NCBI RefSeq assembly: GCF_024809975.1
Contig: NZ_JANUDY010000003.1
Location: 248,001 to 312,000 of the forward strand
DNA from: Comamonas sp. BIGb0152
GTDB taxonomy: Bacteria; Pseudomonadota; Gammaproteobacteria; Burkholderiales; Burkholderiaceae_C
Length of the DNA: 64,000 bases
Reading direction: 5' to 3'
Shown here: positions 45,592 to 54,093 of the stretch, one piece after another
How positions within the stretch are numbered: position 1 is the stretch's first letter
Layout: every line of letters starts with the position of its first letter
The notes under the pieces: generated by a model
Seen by the model: the letters and a program-made list of their open reading frames with translations, nothing else
What the model was told of the DNA's origin: nothing
Database searches by the model: none
Translations under genes and position numbers: made by a program

Positions 45592-46087
45592 ATTCCTTCG
45601 CGATCCACATCACGGGGGACCATGTCTACCGTGATTCCCTGCTTGCAGCAAGGCGGGCAGCTGCACTTCTCCATCAATGTGCCAGCAGGGAGGGCCGTGT
45701 TTCGCCATCCCGGCGAACAAGCATCGCGAGTGCGTTGCTGCCATCGGCGGCGCTGGCGGCGCAGTCGAATGGTGCGAGGGCTCCGAGCGTGACCTCACCG
45801 CCGTCAGCAATCAGTTGTTCAATATGCTTCATGCGCGCACATTGTGTGCCGCATCAGACCGGCTGCCAGCGGTGTGGCAGCAGTTCACTTATCTGGCTGG
45901 CGCGCTGCAGGGCAGGCGTGCCATCACATCGCATAGCTATGCGTAGGGGCCTCATGCCCGTTCATGCGCGCTGACTGGATCTAGCGCCTGACGGTGGCCG
46001 CCCGTTGCCCCGCGCGCAGGCTGCCAGCAAAGAGGCAGTTGTTGCGCCCCATGGCAATGGGCCGGATCTGGTCAGGTCGACAGCGGC
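45592..46087. other. Degenerate stretch without a recognisable gene
   Basis: About 500 bp between the MITE-like repeat and the integrase remnant. Open frames such as 45677-45946 give no familiar protein. It is probably decayed mobile-element sequence. Confidence 0.45.
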
Positions 46088-46417
46088 ATGACTTTCCTGG
46101 AACCACGGTATGGCACCCCGTGGGTCGATGAGCGGGCTTTCCGCCCGTCCTTCTGGACACCAGCGCTCAAAGCCTTGGGAATCCAATACAGGTCACCCAA
46201 CAATGCCCGGCATACCTTTGCGGCCATGCGGCTAATGGCAAGTGCCACTCCAGCCTATGCGGCCAAACAGAGAGGGCATGCTGTGGAGGTGTCCCTCTCT
46301 GTCTATTCCAAGTGGATCGACGACGTTCACGGGGACCTAGAGCAGGCCAAACTCGAACGCTTTATTAGTCAACGCTCCCCTGCAACTCCCCCGGAGCAGA
46401 AGAAAGGCACGGCCTGA
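46088..46417 (+). pseudogene. Tyrosine recombinase (phage-type integrase) C-terminal remnant
   Basis: The 109 residues correspond to the end of a tyrosine recombinase. The second active-site arginine lies in NARHTFAAM, the His/Gly region in KQRGHAVEV, and the nucleophilic tyrosine in SVYSKWID. The N-terminal arm and the first catalytic arginine are missing, and the frame upstream is not integrase-like. It lies 45 bp from the 3' end of tRNA-His, the classic place for an integrase of an element inserted at a tRNA. Confidence 0.75.
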
Positions 46418-46424
46418 AATTGAA

Positions 46425-46457
46425 AAACCCTTGCAGGTTATAAACTTGCAAGGGTTT
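46425..46457 (-). terminator. Terminator of tRNA-His
   Basis: On the minus strand AAACCCTTGCA (46457-46447) and TGCAAGGGTTT (46435-46425) form an 11-bp stem with T residues after it. Confidence 0.8.
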
Positions 46458-46462
46458 CAATT

Positions 46463-46538
46463 TGGGGTGGCTGATGGGGCTCGAACCCACGACAACAGGA
46501 ATCACAATCCTGGACTCTACCAACTGAGCTACAGCCAC
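46463..46538 (-). tRNA. tRNA-His (GTG)
   Basis: A 76-nt cloverleaf on the minus strand has a GTGGCTG acceptor arm, D arm TAGCTCAGTTGGTAGA, anticodon loop TTGTGAT (GTG) and T loop TTCGAGC, and an encoded CCA. A further G at 46539 (position -1) can pair with C73, as required for tRNA-His. Confidence 0.95.
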
Positions 46539-46598
46539 CGTGTTGGGGAAGACATGATTATAGCCAGAAATTTGGCCCCTCTCATGAAATCGCCGTTT

Positions 46599-48512
46599 TT
46601 ATGAAGTTTTTGTTTCTGCGGGGCGTGGAACCTTGATCTGGACCTTGAAGCGCTCCTTGAGCAACTCGTAGTACGCCAGGGTTTCCGCATTGGCCTGGTA
46701 GCGCTCAAACTCCTGCTTCTGGCGCAAGCGCAGCTCGGCAGAGTCCTCAGCACGCGGCACGACCTTGTTGACGCGCACAACGGTGTAGCCCTCGTTGCCC
46801 AAGTCCACGCCCACCCACGCTGCGGCATCACCGATCTTGGCGTGCATGGCGGCATTCAACACCTCAGGCACCTGGCCCTTGGCATCTTGGCGAGATACGA
46901 CGATAGGAGCAGCCAGCTTGGCACCCGAGGCATCGGCCTTCCAGGCTTCCATCTTGGCCTGGGCTTGCTGGCGTGCCAGCTCGGCGGCTTTCTGGGCCAC
47001 ATACAAGTCGTGGGCCTTGGCCTTGACTTCTTCAAACGGCAGGATGCGTGCGTCGAAATGCTCCACCACGCGGCCCGATGCCAAGGTGCTAGGCGCCACT
47101 TCGATGGCTTCGGTGTTGCGCTTGTTTTGCAGCGCATCGCTGGAGAAAAGTGCTTCCAAGAAGGTCGGATTGGCCAAGGCACCGGTGGCACCTGGCGCTG
47201 CAGAGCGGGTGATGTGCTCGGCCTTCTGGATCTTCAGGCCCAGCTTGTCCGCCACCGGCTGCAGGCTGTCGGATTGCTCGAACACCATGTTCGAGAAGCT
47301 CTCGGCCACTTCGGCATATTTGCGCTGCACCTGCTGGGCCAGCACTTCGGTCTCGATCTTGGCACGCAGCTCTTCAAAGCTGGGGGTGCGTGGCGTCTTG
47401 ATCTCGCCCATCTTGATGATGTGAAAACCGTACTCGGTGCTCACCAGATCGCTGATCTCGCCGGTCTTCATCGCAAAGGCTGCATCCTCAAATGGCTTGA
47501 CCATGTCACCTTGCTTGACCAGGCCCAAATCGCCGCCGCTGTTGCGCGAGCCGGTGTCTTGCGAGTTCTTCTTGGCGATCTCGGCGAACTGTGCAGGGTT
47601 GGCCTTGACTTCGGCGAGCAGCTGCTCGGCACGCTGCTTGGCTTTTTCACGATCCGCAGCGGACATGGAGGCGGGCGCGTCAATCAGAATGTGGCTGATG
47701 TAGCGCTGGTCCTTGTCCATGAAGCGGCTCAGGTTTTCCTTGTAATAGGTACGCAGGTCGTCTTCGCTGGGCTTGATCATGCTTTTGACAGCATCGGCGT
47801 TCAGCACCACATACTCAATCGTGGACTGCTCCTTCTGGCGGAACAATTCCTGGTTGCTTTTATAGAAAGCTTCCACATCGGCATCCGTGGTCTTGACCTG
47901 GGAAGCGAAGTCCTTGGCAGCGAACTGGGCCAATTGAATTTCACGCTGCTGGTAGAGAGCGTCGACAGCCAGCTTGGTCTGCTCGTCGGTGGCAAAGGCC
48001 GTGTTGGCTACACCGCCCAGCACCTGGCGCGAAGCGATATCGCGGCGCATGCCTGCCTCAAAACCTTCGGGCGTCATGCCCTGGGCACCCACCAGCGCGC
48101 GGTAGGCATCTACATCCAGCGAGCCATCCGGCTTTTTCAGCGCAGCGATCTGCGGAATCTCCTGCAGCGCGCGCACCAGCGAGGCGTTGTCCACCGTCAG
48201 GTGCATTTTCTGCACGGCTGCATCAATCACCTGGTCGCGCACCATGCGCTCCAAGGTCAGATAGCGGGCCTCCGGGCCATCCATCCACTTGGAATCCATG
48301 TTCGGGTCTTGCTGGCGCATACGGTCGGAAGCCACGCGGTGTGCGTTGTCCCAATCCATTTGCGTAATGTCTTTGCCATTGACTTTGGCGACTACCGGGC
48401 TCTTTTCGGTGAAGTAGTTCTGGTTCACTCCCACCAAAACAAAAGACAGAATGATCAGCAAGAACAGCGGATACATCAGCACCTTGGAGTACTTGCGGAT
48501 GGTTTCAAACAT
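46599..48512 (-). CDS. ppiD: Periplasmic folding chaperone PpiD (SurA_N / PpiC-type)
   Basis: This 637-residue protein has a single N-terminal transmembrane anchor (YPLFLLIILSFVLVGV, about 14-29), a SurA-like N-terminal chaperone region and a parvulin PPIC domain at about 265-360 (ISHILIDAP, then TGSRNSGGDLGLV and YGFHIIKM). It helps fold proteins emerging from the Sec translocon. AGGAAA precedes the ATG. A strong hairpin with a T run lies only 20 nt upstream of the start, so expression may depend on read-through or attenuation. Confidence 0.93.
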   Translation of the reverse strand: MFETIRKYSKVLMYPLFLLIILSFVLVGVNQNYFTEKSPVVAKVNGKDITQMDWDNAHRVASDRMRQQDPNMDSKWMDGPEARYLTLERMVRDQVIDAAVQKMHLTVDNASLVRALQEIPQIAALKKPDGSLDVDAYRALVGAQGMTPEGFEAGMRRDIASRQVLGGVANTAFATDEQTKLAVDALYQQREIQLAQFAAKDFASQVKTTDADVEAFYKSNQELFRQKEQSTIEYVVLNADAVKSMIKPSEDDLRTYYKENLSRFMDKDQRYISHILIDAPASMSAADREKAKQRAEQLLAEVKANPAQFAEIAKKNSQDTGSRNSGGDLGLVKQGDMVKPFEDAAFAMKTGEISDLVSTEYGFHIIKMGEIKTPRTPSFEELRAKIETEVLAQQVQRKYAEVAESFSNMVFEQSDSLQPVADKLGLKIQKAEHITRSAAPGATGALANPTFLEALFSSDALQNKRNTEAIEVAPSTLASGRVVEHFDARILPFEEVKAKAHDLYVAQKAAELARQQAQAKMEAWKADASGAKLAAPIVVSRQDAKGQVPEVLNAAMHAKIGDAAAWVGVDLGNEGYTVVRVNKVVPRAEDSAELRLRQKQEFERYQANAETLAYYELLKERFKVQIKVPRPAETKTS

Positions 48513-48532
48513 CGTCTAACTTTCCTGAGGAC

Positions 48533-48562
48533 AAAAAAAAAGGCGAACCCTCATTCGCCTTT
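48533..48562 (-). terminator. Terminator-like hairpin directly upstream of ppiD
   Basis: On the minus strand AAAGGCGAA and TTCGCCTTT form a 9-bp stem with a 6-nt loop, followed by a nine-T run (48541-48533). It follows the decayed tRNA-like sequence and precedes the ppiD ATG by 20 nt. Confidence 0.8.
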
Positions 48563-48576
48563 ATTCGGTTTTCATT

Positions 48577-48666
48577 AGGTGGTGCTGGTTACCGATGGAA
48601 TCAAAGCGCCGACCCATGCACTGCGGGGAGTGCATTCTCCCTTGCAGATCAATAAGATACAGCATC
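48577..48666 (-). pseudogene. Decayed tRNA-like sequence
   Basis: On the minus strand GATGCTG (from 48666) can pair with CAGCACC (48587-48581) as an acceptor stem with one mismatch. GGGAGAATGC resembles a D-arm end, TGCACTCCCCGCAGTGCA an anticodon arm, and GGTCGGCGCTTTGATTCC a damaged T arm. ACCT stands where NCCA would be. Spacing is wrong in several places. A terminator follows, as with the two intact tRNAs nearby. Confidence 0.42.
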
Positions 48667-48881
48667 AACCAACTATGGCAACCCACCGCCTGACAAATAG
48701 GGCGTGCTACGCGCGCCTTGACAGCGCACGAACGTCGAAACAGCAAGTGTACAGCGAAAGAGTTTTTGATCTCTATGAGGCCTACAGGCAGCTTAGGGAA
48801 TACGGGAATTTTAGGCCCCCTCAACGCACAGGCCTCCTATATACACAGTGATTGCCCGCATTTTTGCTTGCTCCTAAGCGC

Positions 48882-49048
48882 CTAAGGATCCTCGGCAAAA
48901 CTCCCTGCCGTGGTCTGAACGCTGACTCGGGCGATCCGCTGCGTTGCCTTTCTTGTCAATAGCTGGCTATTGGCCGCACAAGACGCCTTGCGGCTCAACC
49001 CAATTCGTGTCCACCCCTTTTGGCGAGGGTTTTGAAGAGCCTCCCTAG
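48882..49048. mobile_element. MITE-like element, copy 2 (167 bp)
   Basis: Same length and orientation as the copy at 45425. A long run is shared almost unchanged (GCAAAACTCCCTGCCGTGGT and on through the CGGGCGATCCGCTGCG segment). Its terminal repeats are more diverged (CTAAGGATCCTC versus CTAGGGAGGCTC). No open frame of interest. Confidence 0.72.
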
Positions 49049-49364
49049 TGGCCCATCCTGTGCGGTGACCGCATTCGGTGACCCGGGCCTGACACAGCAG
49101 CTTTGGCCAACGCGTTTTGGCGAGTGCCAGCACCCCGACACCGTTGGGCCAGTTTGGCGGCCTGGAGGGAGCGGCCAACTACAGCTCCAGCAAGCCCTGC
49201 CGCGTGCATACTGTCCGCGCCAAGAGGCTTAGCTTAAACACAAACGGTGGTGCATGGGCATGGAAGTACCACTGCACCAGCCGGATTCAGTTAGCGCCCA
49301 TTCACCAAGCGGTGAAACTTCCATCCTCACCACACCCCTGGACGGGAAGTGCAGTTAGGCAAAG
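49049..49364. other. Intergenic stretch without a recognisable gene
   Basis: About 315 bp between the repeat and the tRNA-Val terminator. Short open frames here show no familiar features. No further repeat copy was found. Confidence 0.45.
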
Positions 49365-49368
49365 AAAA

Positions 49369-49394
49369 AACCCCTTAGATCGCTCTAAGGGGTT
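49369..49394 (-). terminator. Terminator of tRNA-Val
   Basis: On the minus strand AACCCCTTAGA and TCTAAGGGGTT form an 11-bp perfect stem with a GCGA loop, followed by T residues. Confidence 0.85.
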
Positions 49395-49413
49395 GATTTT
49401 CTTGGTTATTGTT

Positions 49414-49489
49414 TGGTGGGTGCTGACGGGGTCGAACCGCCGACCTACGCCTTGTAAGGGCGCCGCTCTACCAACTGAGCTAAGCACCC
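49414..49489 (-). tRNA. tRNA-Val (TAC)
   Basis: A 76-nt cloverleaf on the minus strand: acceptor GGGTGCT/AGCACCC, D arm TAGCTCAGTTGGTAGA, anticodon loop CTTACAA (TAC), T loop TTCGACC, encoded CCA. It lies downstream of hupB in the same direction. Confidence 0.95.
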
Positions 49490-49505
49490 CACCTGATAAC
49501 CGAAA

Positions 49506-49778
49506 TTAGTTCAGCGCATCTTTCAATGCTTTGCCTGGACGGAACTTAGGCACCTTGGCGGCCTTGATCTTGATGGCATCGCCGGTACGTGGATTACGAC
49601 CGGTGCGTGCTGCACGCTTGCCAACAGCAAAGGTACCAAAACCTACCAGAGAGACTGTACCACCTTTTTTCAAGGTTTTCTTCACTGCATCAATGGTGGA
49701 CTCCAGCGCGCGAGCGGCAGCAGCCTTGGAAATATCAGCATTGTTAGCAATGTGCTCAATGAGTTCAGTTTTATTCAC
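49506..49778 (-). CDS. hupB: DNA-binding protein HU-beta
   Basis: This 90-residue protein has the HU signature [18 protein letters not shown] (about 46-63), forming the DNA-gripping beta arms, and the dimer helices before it. It bends and packages DNA in the nucleoid. The start is GTG at 49778 ([11 protein letters not shown]), with GAGG upstream. About 300 bp upstream is gene-free and contains a 36-bp nested hairpin. Confidence 0.96.
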   Translation of the reverse strand: MNKTELIEHIANNADISKAAAARALESTIDAVKKTLKKGGTVSLVGFGTFAVGKRAARTGRNPRTGDAIKIKAAKVPKFRPGKALKDALN

Positions 49779-49893
49779 AAGCAGCCTCTATTCATCAAGA
49801 GAGTTAAGGAAGTATATGTTTCGTCTCATTATGAGCAGTTTGTACTCAGTACAACTGTCACAGATTCAAAAACAACACCACTGGCACGAAATT

Positions 49894-49929
49894 TTCATCT
49901 CGCATCCAGTGCCTCTGGAACGAGATGAA
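49894..49929. repeat. Nested hairpin upstream of hupB
   Basis: TTCATCTCG (49894-49902) and CGAGATGAA (49921-49929) are perfect arms, and inside them CCAG/CTGG form a second short stem. No T run follows. It lies 116 bp upstream of the hupB start and could be a leader structure, a protein site, or the end of the pgsA-upstream region. Confidence 0.6.
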
Positions 49930-50084
49930 TTCTAGACGGTATTTCAGGACACGCCAGCAAAAAAATCACATTTTTTCACTGACCAGCCTGTACTTTTCTG
50001 GACAAAAGCCAAGCAAGACGGGCTTTGCAGCCCTTTTTGCAGGTACAGACGCGATGAAGTCTAGCGCAAAGTCCGCGCCATGGA

Positions 50085-50651
50085 CTAGGAATCAACCCTA
50101 GCCCGGATCTCTGGCAGCGCTTTTTGCAGGTAGTAGACCATGGACCAAACGGTAAGCACCGCCGCACCCCAAATCAGCCAGGTGCCCCAGATGCCGGTAT
50201 CGATTCCGGCGACCTTGCCGTCGTAAAGCAAAAACGGAATGGCCACCATTTGCACGGTGGTTTTCAGCTTGCCCACCATGTGCACCGCCACGCTTTTGCT
50301 GGCCCCAATGCGGGCCATCCACTCGCGCAGTGCCGAGATGGCGATCTCGCGGCCAATGATGATCAGCGCGACAAACACATCGGCGCGTTGCAGGTACACC
50401 AGCACCAGCAGCGACGCGCAGACCAGGAACTTGTCAGCGACGGGATCGAGAAAAGCGCCAAAGGACGAGGTTTGGTTGAGCTTACGCGCCAAAAAACCAT
50501 CGAGCCAATCGGTGAAGGCGAACACCACGAACATGACGGTGGCCCACAGGTTTTTGGTGGCCATATCAAGAGGCGAGTAGTACACGCCGATGATGAGCGG
50601 GATCGCGACGATGCGCGTCCAGGTCATGATGGTGGGGATCGTAAAGAACAT
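50085..50651 (-). CDS. pgsA: CDP-diacylglycerol-glycerol-3-phosphate 3-phosphatidyltransferase
   Basis: This 188-residue membrane enzyme has the CDP-alcohol phosphatidyltransferase motif with all its acidic residues: DWLDGFLAR, then G and D in SSFGAFLDPVADK (about 47-72). It makes phosphatidylglycerophosphate, the first committed step to phosphatidylglycerol and cardiolipin. It follows uvrC in the same direction, an arrangement common in proteobacteria. Confidence 0.95.
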   Translation of the reverse strand: MFFTIPTIMTWTRIVAIPLIIGVYYSPLDMATKNLWATVMFVVFAFTDWLDGFLARKLNQTSSFGAFLDPVADKFLVCASLLVLVYLQRADVFVALIIIGREIAISALREWMARIGASKSVAVHMVGKLKTTVQMVAIPFLLYDGKVAGIDTGIWGTWLIWGAAVLTVWSMVYYLQKALPEIRARVDS

Positions 50652-50737
50652 GGGGCTATTGTGGCACGCAACCGTGCAAATTCAGTGAACCGCACTATTG
50701 CCTGCGCGACCATTGCGGCATGGCCGTTACCACTCCA

Positions 50738-52723
50738 TCAATGCAGGGCCTTGTAGATGTCCTGCGCCAATGCGGCAGAGATGCCGTCCACGGTCATCAG
50801 GTCGTCGACCCCGGCATCTTCGACGCCGCGCACACCACCAAAACGCTGCAACAGGCGCGCACGTTTTTTGGGCCCCACGCCGGGAATGTCTTCGAGCCGA
50901 CTGCCACCCACGCGCACCTTGGCCCGCGCAGCACGCATGCCAGTGATGGCAAAGCGGTGCGCCTCATCGCGAATCTGCGCCACCAGCATCAGCGCGGCCG
51001 AGTCCCGGCCTAAGTAGACCTTGTCGCGACCGTCGCAGAACACCAGCTCTTCCAGCCCCACCTTGCGGCCCTCACCTTTTTCCACGCCCACAATGCGTGA
51101 CAGGTCCAGCCCCAGCGCCGTGAACACCTCACGGGCCACACCCACCTGGCCTTTGCCGCCATCAATCAGCACGATATCGGGCAGCCGGGCTGCGCCCTTG
51201 CCCAGCTCGGCGCCACCAGCATCGCGCTGGGCCTCGGCCACTTTGCTGTAGCGCCGCGTGAGCACCTGGCGCATGGCGGCATAGTCGTCGCCGCCGGTAA
51301 TGCCCTCGATCTTGTAGCGCCGGTATTCGCTGCTCTGCATCTTGTGGTGGTGGAACACGACGCAAGACGCCTGGGTGTTCTCCCCGGCGGTGTGCGAGAT
51401 GTCGAAGCACTCGATGGTCAGCTGGTCGATATCATCTTGCGGCAAATCCAGCGCCTCCACCAAGGCGCGCGTACGCGCCTGCTGCGAGCCCTCTTCGGCC
51501 AGCAGGCGGGCCAGCTGCAATTGGGCATTCTTTTGCGCCATCTCCAGCCACACGCGGCGCTCCTCGCGCGGCTGCGACACGGCTGCAATGCGTGTGCCGG
51601 TCTGCTGCGACAAAGCCTCCAGCAAGGCGGGCTCCAACGCCACGCTCACGACCAGTACCGGCGGGGGCGCCACCTGCAAATAGTGCTGAGCCACAAAGGC
51701 CTCCAGCACGCGCTGCTCCACCGTTTTGGCGGGCAGCACCGTACCGGGCTGGCCTGCCTCCTGGTCCGCGGCATCTTCGGCTTCTTCCATGCTGGCAATG
51801 GCGGCACTGTCTTCCACATGCACCGGGAAATAGGCGCGGTCCCCCAGATGCCGCCCGCCCCGCACCATGGCCAGGTTGACGCAGGCCTTGCCGCCTTGCA
51901 CCTGCACGGCAAGCATGTCCACATCGCGGTCATCGATGGTCTCGATGCTCTGCTGGTGCAGCATGCTCGCCAGCGCCTTGATCTGGTTGCGGATGTCGGC
52001 CGCCTGCTCAAACTCCAGCTTGTCCGAGTGCGCCATCATGCGCGACTCCAGCGCTTTGAGCAGGGTGTCGGTCTCGCCGCGCAGCATGGCTTCGGCATGG
52101 GCGACATCGGCGGCATAGTCTTCCGGGCTGATGTGGTCCACACAGGGGCCGCTACAGCGCTTGATTTGGTACAGCAGGCAAGGCCTGGTGCGGTTGCTGA
52201 AGATGCTATCCTCGCAGGTACGCAGGCGAAACACCTTTTGCAGCAGTTGGATGGTCTCTTTGACCGCCCAGGCATTCGGGTAGGGCCCGAAATAGCGCTG
52301 GCGCTTGTCGGTTGCGCCCCGGTAATAGGCCACGCGCGGGTAGCACTGGCTGGGCGGCGTGCGCAGGTCGCCATCGTGGATGGCCATGCCACTGATCTTC
52401 AGGTACGGATAGCTCTTGTCATCCCGAAAAAGAATGTTGTATTTCGGGTGCTGGGTCTTGATGAGGTTGTTTTCCAGCAGCAGGGCCTCGGCCTCGGAGC
52501 GCACCACCGTGGTTTCCATGCGCACGATCTTGCCCACCATGTGGCCAATGCGGGTGCCGCCATGGTCTTTTTGGAAATAGCTCGACACCCGGCGCTTGAG
52601 GTTGATGGCCTTGCCCACATACAGCAAGGCGTCGCTGGCATCGAAGTAGCGGTAGACCCCAGGCATGGCTGGCAAGCCAGCCACCTGGGCAAGGAGTTCG
52701 GGAGAGTGCACGTGCGTGGCCAT
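50738..52723 (-). CDS. uvrC: Excinuclease ABC subunit C
   Basis: This 661-residue protein has an N-terminal GIY-YIG nuclease ([21 protein letters not shown]; about 18-50), a UVR motif region near 215-250, the UvrC RNase H-like domain with VLIDGGKGQ near 525, and C-terminal helix-hairpin-helix motifs ([18 protein letters not shown]). It makes both incisions flanking a lesion after UvrAB loading. Cysteines near residues 175-195 ([17 protein letters not shown]) could bind an iron-sulfur cluster, as in recent UvrC work. No LexA box was found upstream. Confidence 0.97.
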   Translation of the reverse strand: MATHVHSPELLAQVAGLPAMPGVYRYFDASDALLYVGKAINLKRRVSSYFQKDHGGTRIGHMVGKIVRMETTVVRSEAEALLLENNLIKTQHPKYNILFRDDKSYPYLKISGMAIHDGDLRTPPSQCYPRVAYYRGATDKRQRYFGPYPNAWAVKETIQLLQKVFRLRTCEDSIFSNRTRPCLLYQIKRCSGPCVDHISPEDYAADVAHAEAMLRGETDTLLKALESRMMAHSDKLEFEQAADIRNQIKALASMLHQQSIETIDDRDVDMLAVQVQGGKACVNLAMVRGGRHLGDRAYFPVHVEDSAAIASMEEAEDAADQEAGQPGTVLPAKTVEQRVLEAFVAQHYLQVAPPPVLVVSVALEPALLEALSQQTGTRIAAVSQPREERRVWLEMAQKNAQLQLARLLAEEGSQQARTRALVEALDLPQDDIDQLTIECFDISHTAGENTQASCVVFHHHKMQSSEYRRYKIEGITGGDDYAAMRQVLTRRYSKVAEAQRDAGGAELGKGAARLPDIVLIDGGKGQVGVAREVFTALGLDLSRIVGVEKGEGRKVGLEELVFCDGRDKVYLGRDSAALMLVAQIRDEAHRFAITGMRAARAKVRVGGSRLEDIPGVGPKKRARLLQRFGGVRGVEDAGVDDLMTVDGISAALAQDIYKALH

Positions 52724-52784
52724 GGCGCTATTGTCTTATGCGTTCGCCCCGCCCACAGCGAACTGGCCTATCCGCCGCAGTCCA

Positions 52785-53999
52785 TCACTGCACAATGCCG
52801 CGTTCACGCAACGCCGCAATCTGCGTGGCGCTCAGCCCCAGGCCCTGCAGCACCGTATCGGTGTCGTCGCCCAGGTGGGGCGCGCTGCTGCGGATCGTGC
52901 CTGGGGTGGCCGACAGCTTGGGCACGATGCCCGGCACCTCCAGCGTATGGCCATCGCGCGTGGTTTGCGGCACGATCATCTGGCGCGCGCGGTAGTGCGG
53001 GTCCTCGCTGATGTCCTTGGCCGTGTAGACCTTGCCAGCCGGCACCCTGGCAGCAGCCAGCGCATCCATCACCTGCGCAATGGCGCGCGGCTGCGTCCAG
53101 GCGCTGATGGCCGCATCGATCTCTTCAATACGCGCCACCCGGCCGGCATTGCCCGCCAGGTCCGGCGCCTGGCCCAGGTCCGGCCGGCCAATGGTGTCCA
53201 TCAAGCGTTTGAAGATGCTGTCGCCATTGCCGGCCACCAGCACCCAGCCATCCTGGCAGGCATAGGCGTTCGATGGGGCAATGCCCGGCAAGGCGCTACC
53301 GGCGGCCTCGCGCACCACGCCAAAGGCGCTGTACTCGGGGATCAGGCTTTCCATCACATTGAAGACCGCTTCATGCAAGGCCACATCGATGACCTGGCCC
53401 GTGCCGCCATTCACCTTGCGGTGGTAAAGCGCCATCATCACGCCAATCACGCCATGCAGTGCCGCCAAGGTGTCGCCAATCGACACCCCCACGCGCACCG
53501 GCACCCGCCCGGGCTCGGCCGTCAAATGGCGCAGGCCGCCCATGGCCTCGCCAATCACGCCAAAGCCTGGCAGATCGCGGTAAGGGCCGGTTTGCCCGTA
53601 GCCTGAGATACGCAGCATCACCAGACCCGGGTTGATCGCATGCAGCTCTTCAGGCGACATGCCCCAGCCCTCCAGGGTGCCGGGGCGGAAGTTCTCCACC
53701 AGCACATCGGCCTGGGCAATCAACTGGCGGGCAATGTCCTGCGCCTCTTTTTGGCGCAGATCCAGCGCCAGCGATTGTTTGTTGCGCGACTGCACCTGCC
53801 ACCACACCGAGGTGCCGTCTTTCAGCAGTCGCCAGTTGCGCAGCGGGTCACCGCTGACCGTGGCTTCGATCTTCAGCACCTCGGCACCAAACTCGCCCAG
53901 GGTCTTGCCACAAAACGGCCCGGCAATCAGCTGGCCCATCTCGACCACCTTGACGCCTTGCAAAGCCATGGGCCCGGGGGTTGCAGTGTTGGGATTCAT
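52785..53999 (-). CDS. CaiB/BaiF family CoA-transferase (class III)
   Basis: This 404-residue protein has the class III CoA-transferase pattern: GVKVVEMGQLIAGPFCGKTLGEFGAEV at the N-terminus, LDLRQKEAQ, and the catalytic Asp region in VDVALHEAVFNVMESLIP (near residue 210). Members move CoA between a thioester and a free acid, often succinate, glutarate or aromatic acids. A link to glutarate catabolism via gcdH, 9 kb away, is possible but unproven. The start at 53999 follows GGAG by 6 nt; the ATG at 54011 is too close to its AAGG. Confidence 0.9.
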   Translation of the reverse strand: MNPNTATPGPMALQGVKVVEMGQLIAGPFCGKTLGEFGAEVLKIEATVSGDPLRNWRLLKDGTSVWWQVQSRNKQSLALDLRQKEAQDIARQLIAQADVLVENFRPGTLEGWGMSPEELHAINPGLVMLRISGYGQTGPYRDLPGFGVIGEAMGGLRHLTAEPGRVPVRVGVSIGDTLAALHGVIGVMMALYHRKVNGGTGQVIDVALHEAVFNVMESLIPEYSAFGVVREAAGSALPGIAPSNAYACQDGWVLVAGNGDSIFKRLMDTIGRPDLGQAPDLAGNAGRVARIEEIDAAISAWTQPRAIAQVMDALAAARVPAGKVYTAKDISEDPHYRARQMIVPQTTRDGHTLEVPGIVPKLSATPGTIRSSAPHLGDDTDTVLQGLGLSATQIAALRERGIVQ

Positions 54000-54093
54000 G
54001 TCTGTCTCCATCCTTCATCGACTGAAAGCTATTGTGGCCCAGTACAGCCGCCCATGCGGTGACGCCCGGGACTGCACTATCATCGCCCCCGTG

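Noticed and set aside
45677-45946. 89-codon open frame between the repeat and the integrase remnant
   Set aside because: No ribosome binding site and no recognisable protein; likely decayed sequence.
43331-46540. Direct repeat of the tRNA-His 3' end as the other att site
   Set aside because: I looked for the T-arm/acceptor sequence on the far side of the accessory segment and did not find a copy.
48579-48851. 90-codon plus-strand frame upstream of ppiD
   Set aside because: It reads through the tRNA-like relic and shows no protein features.
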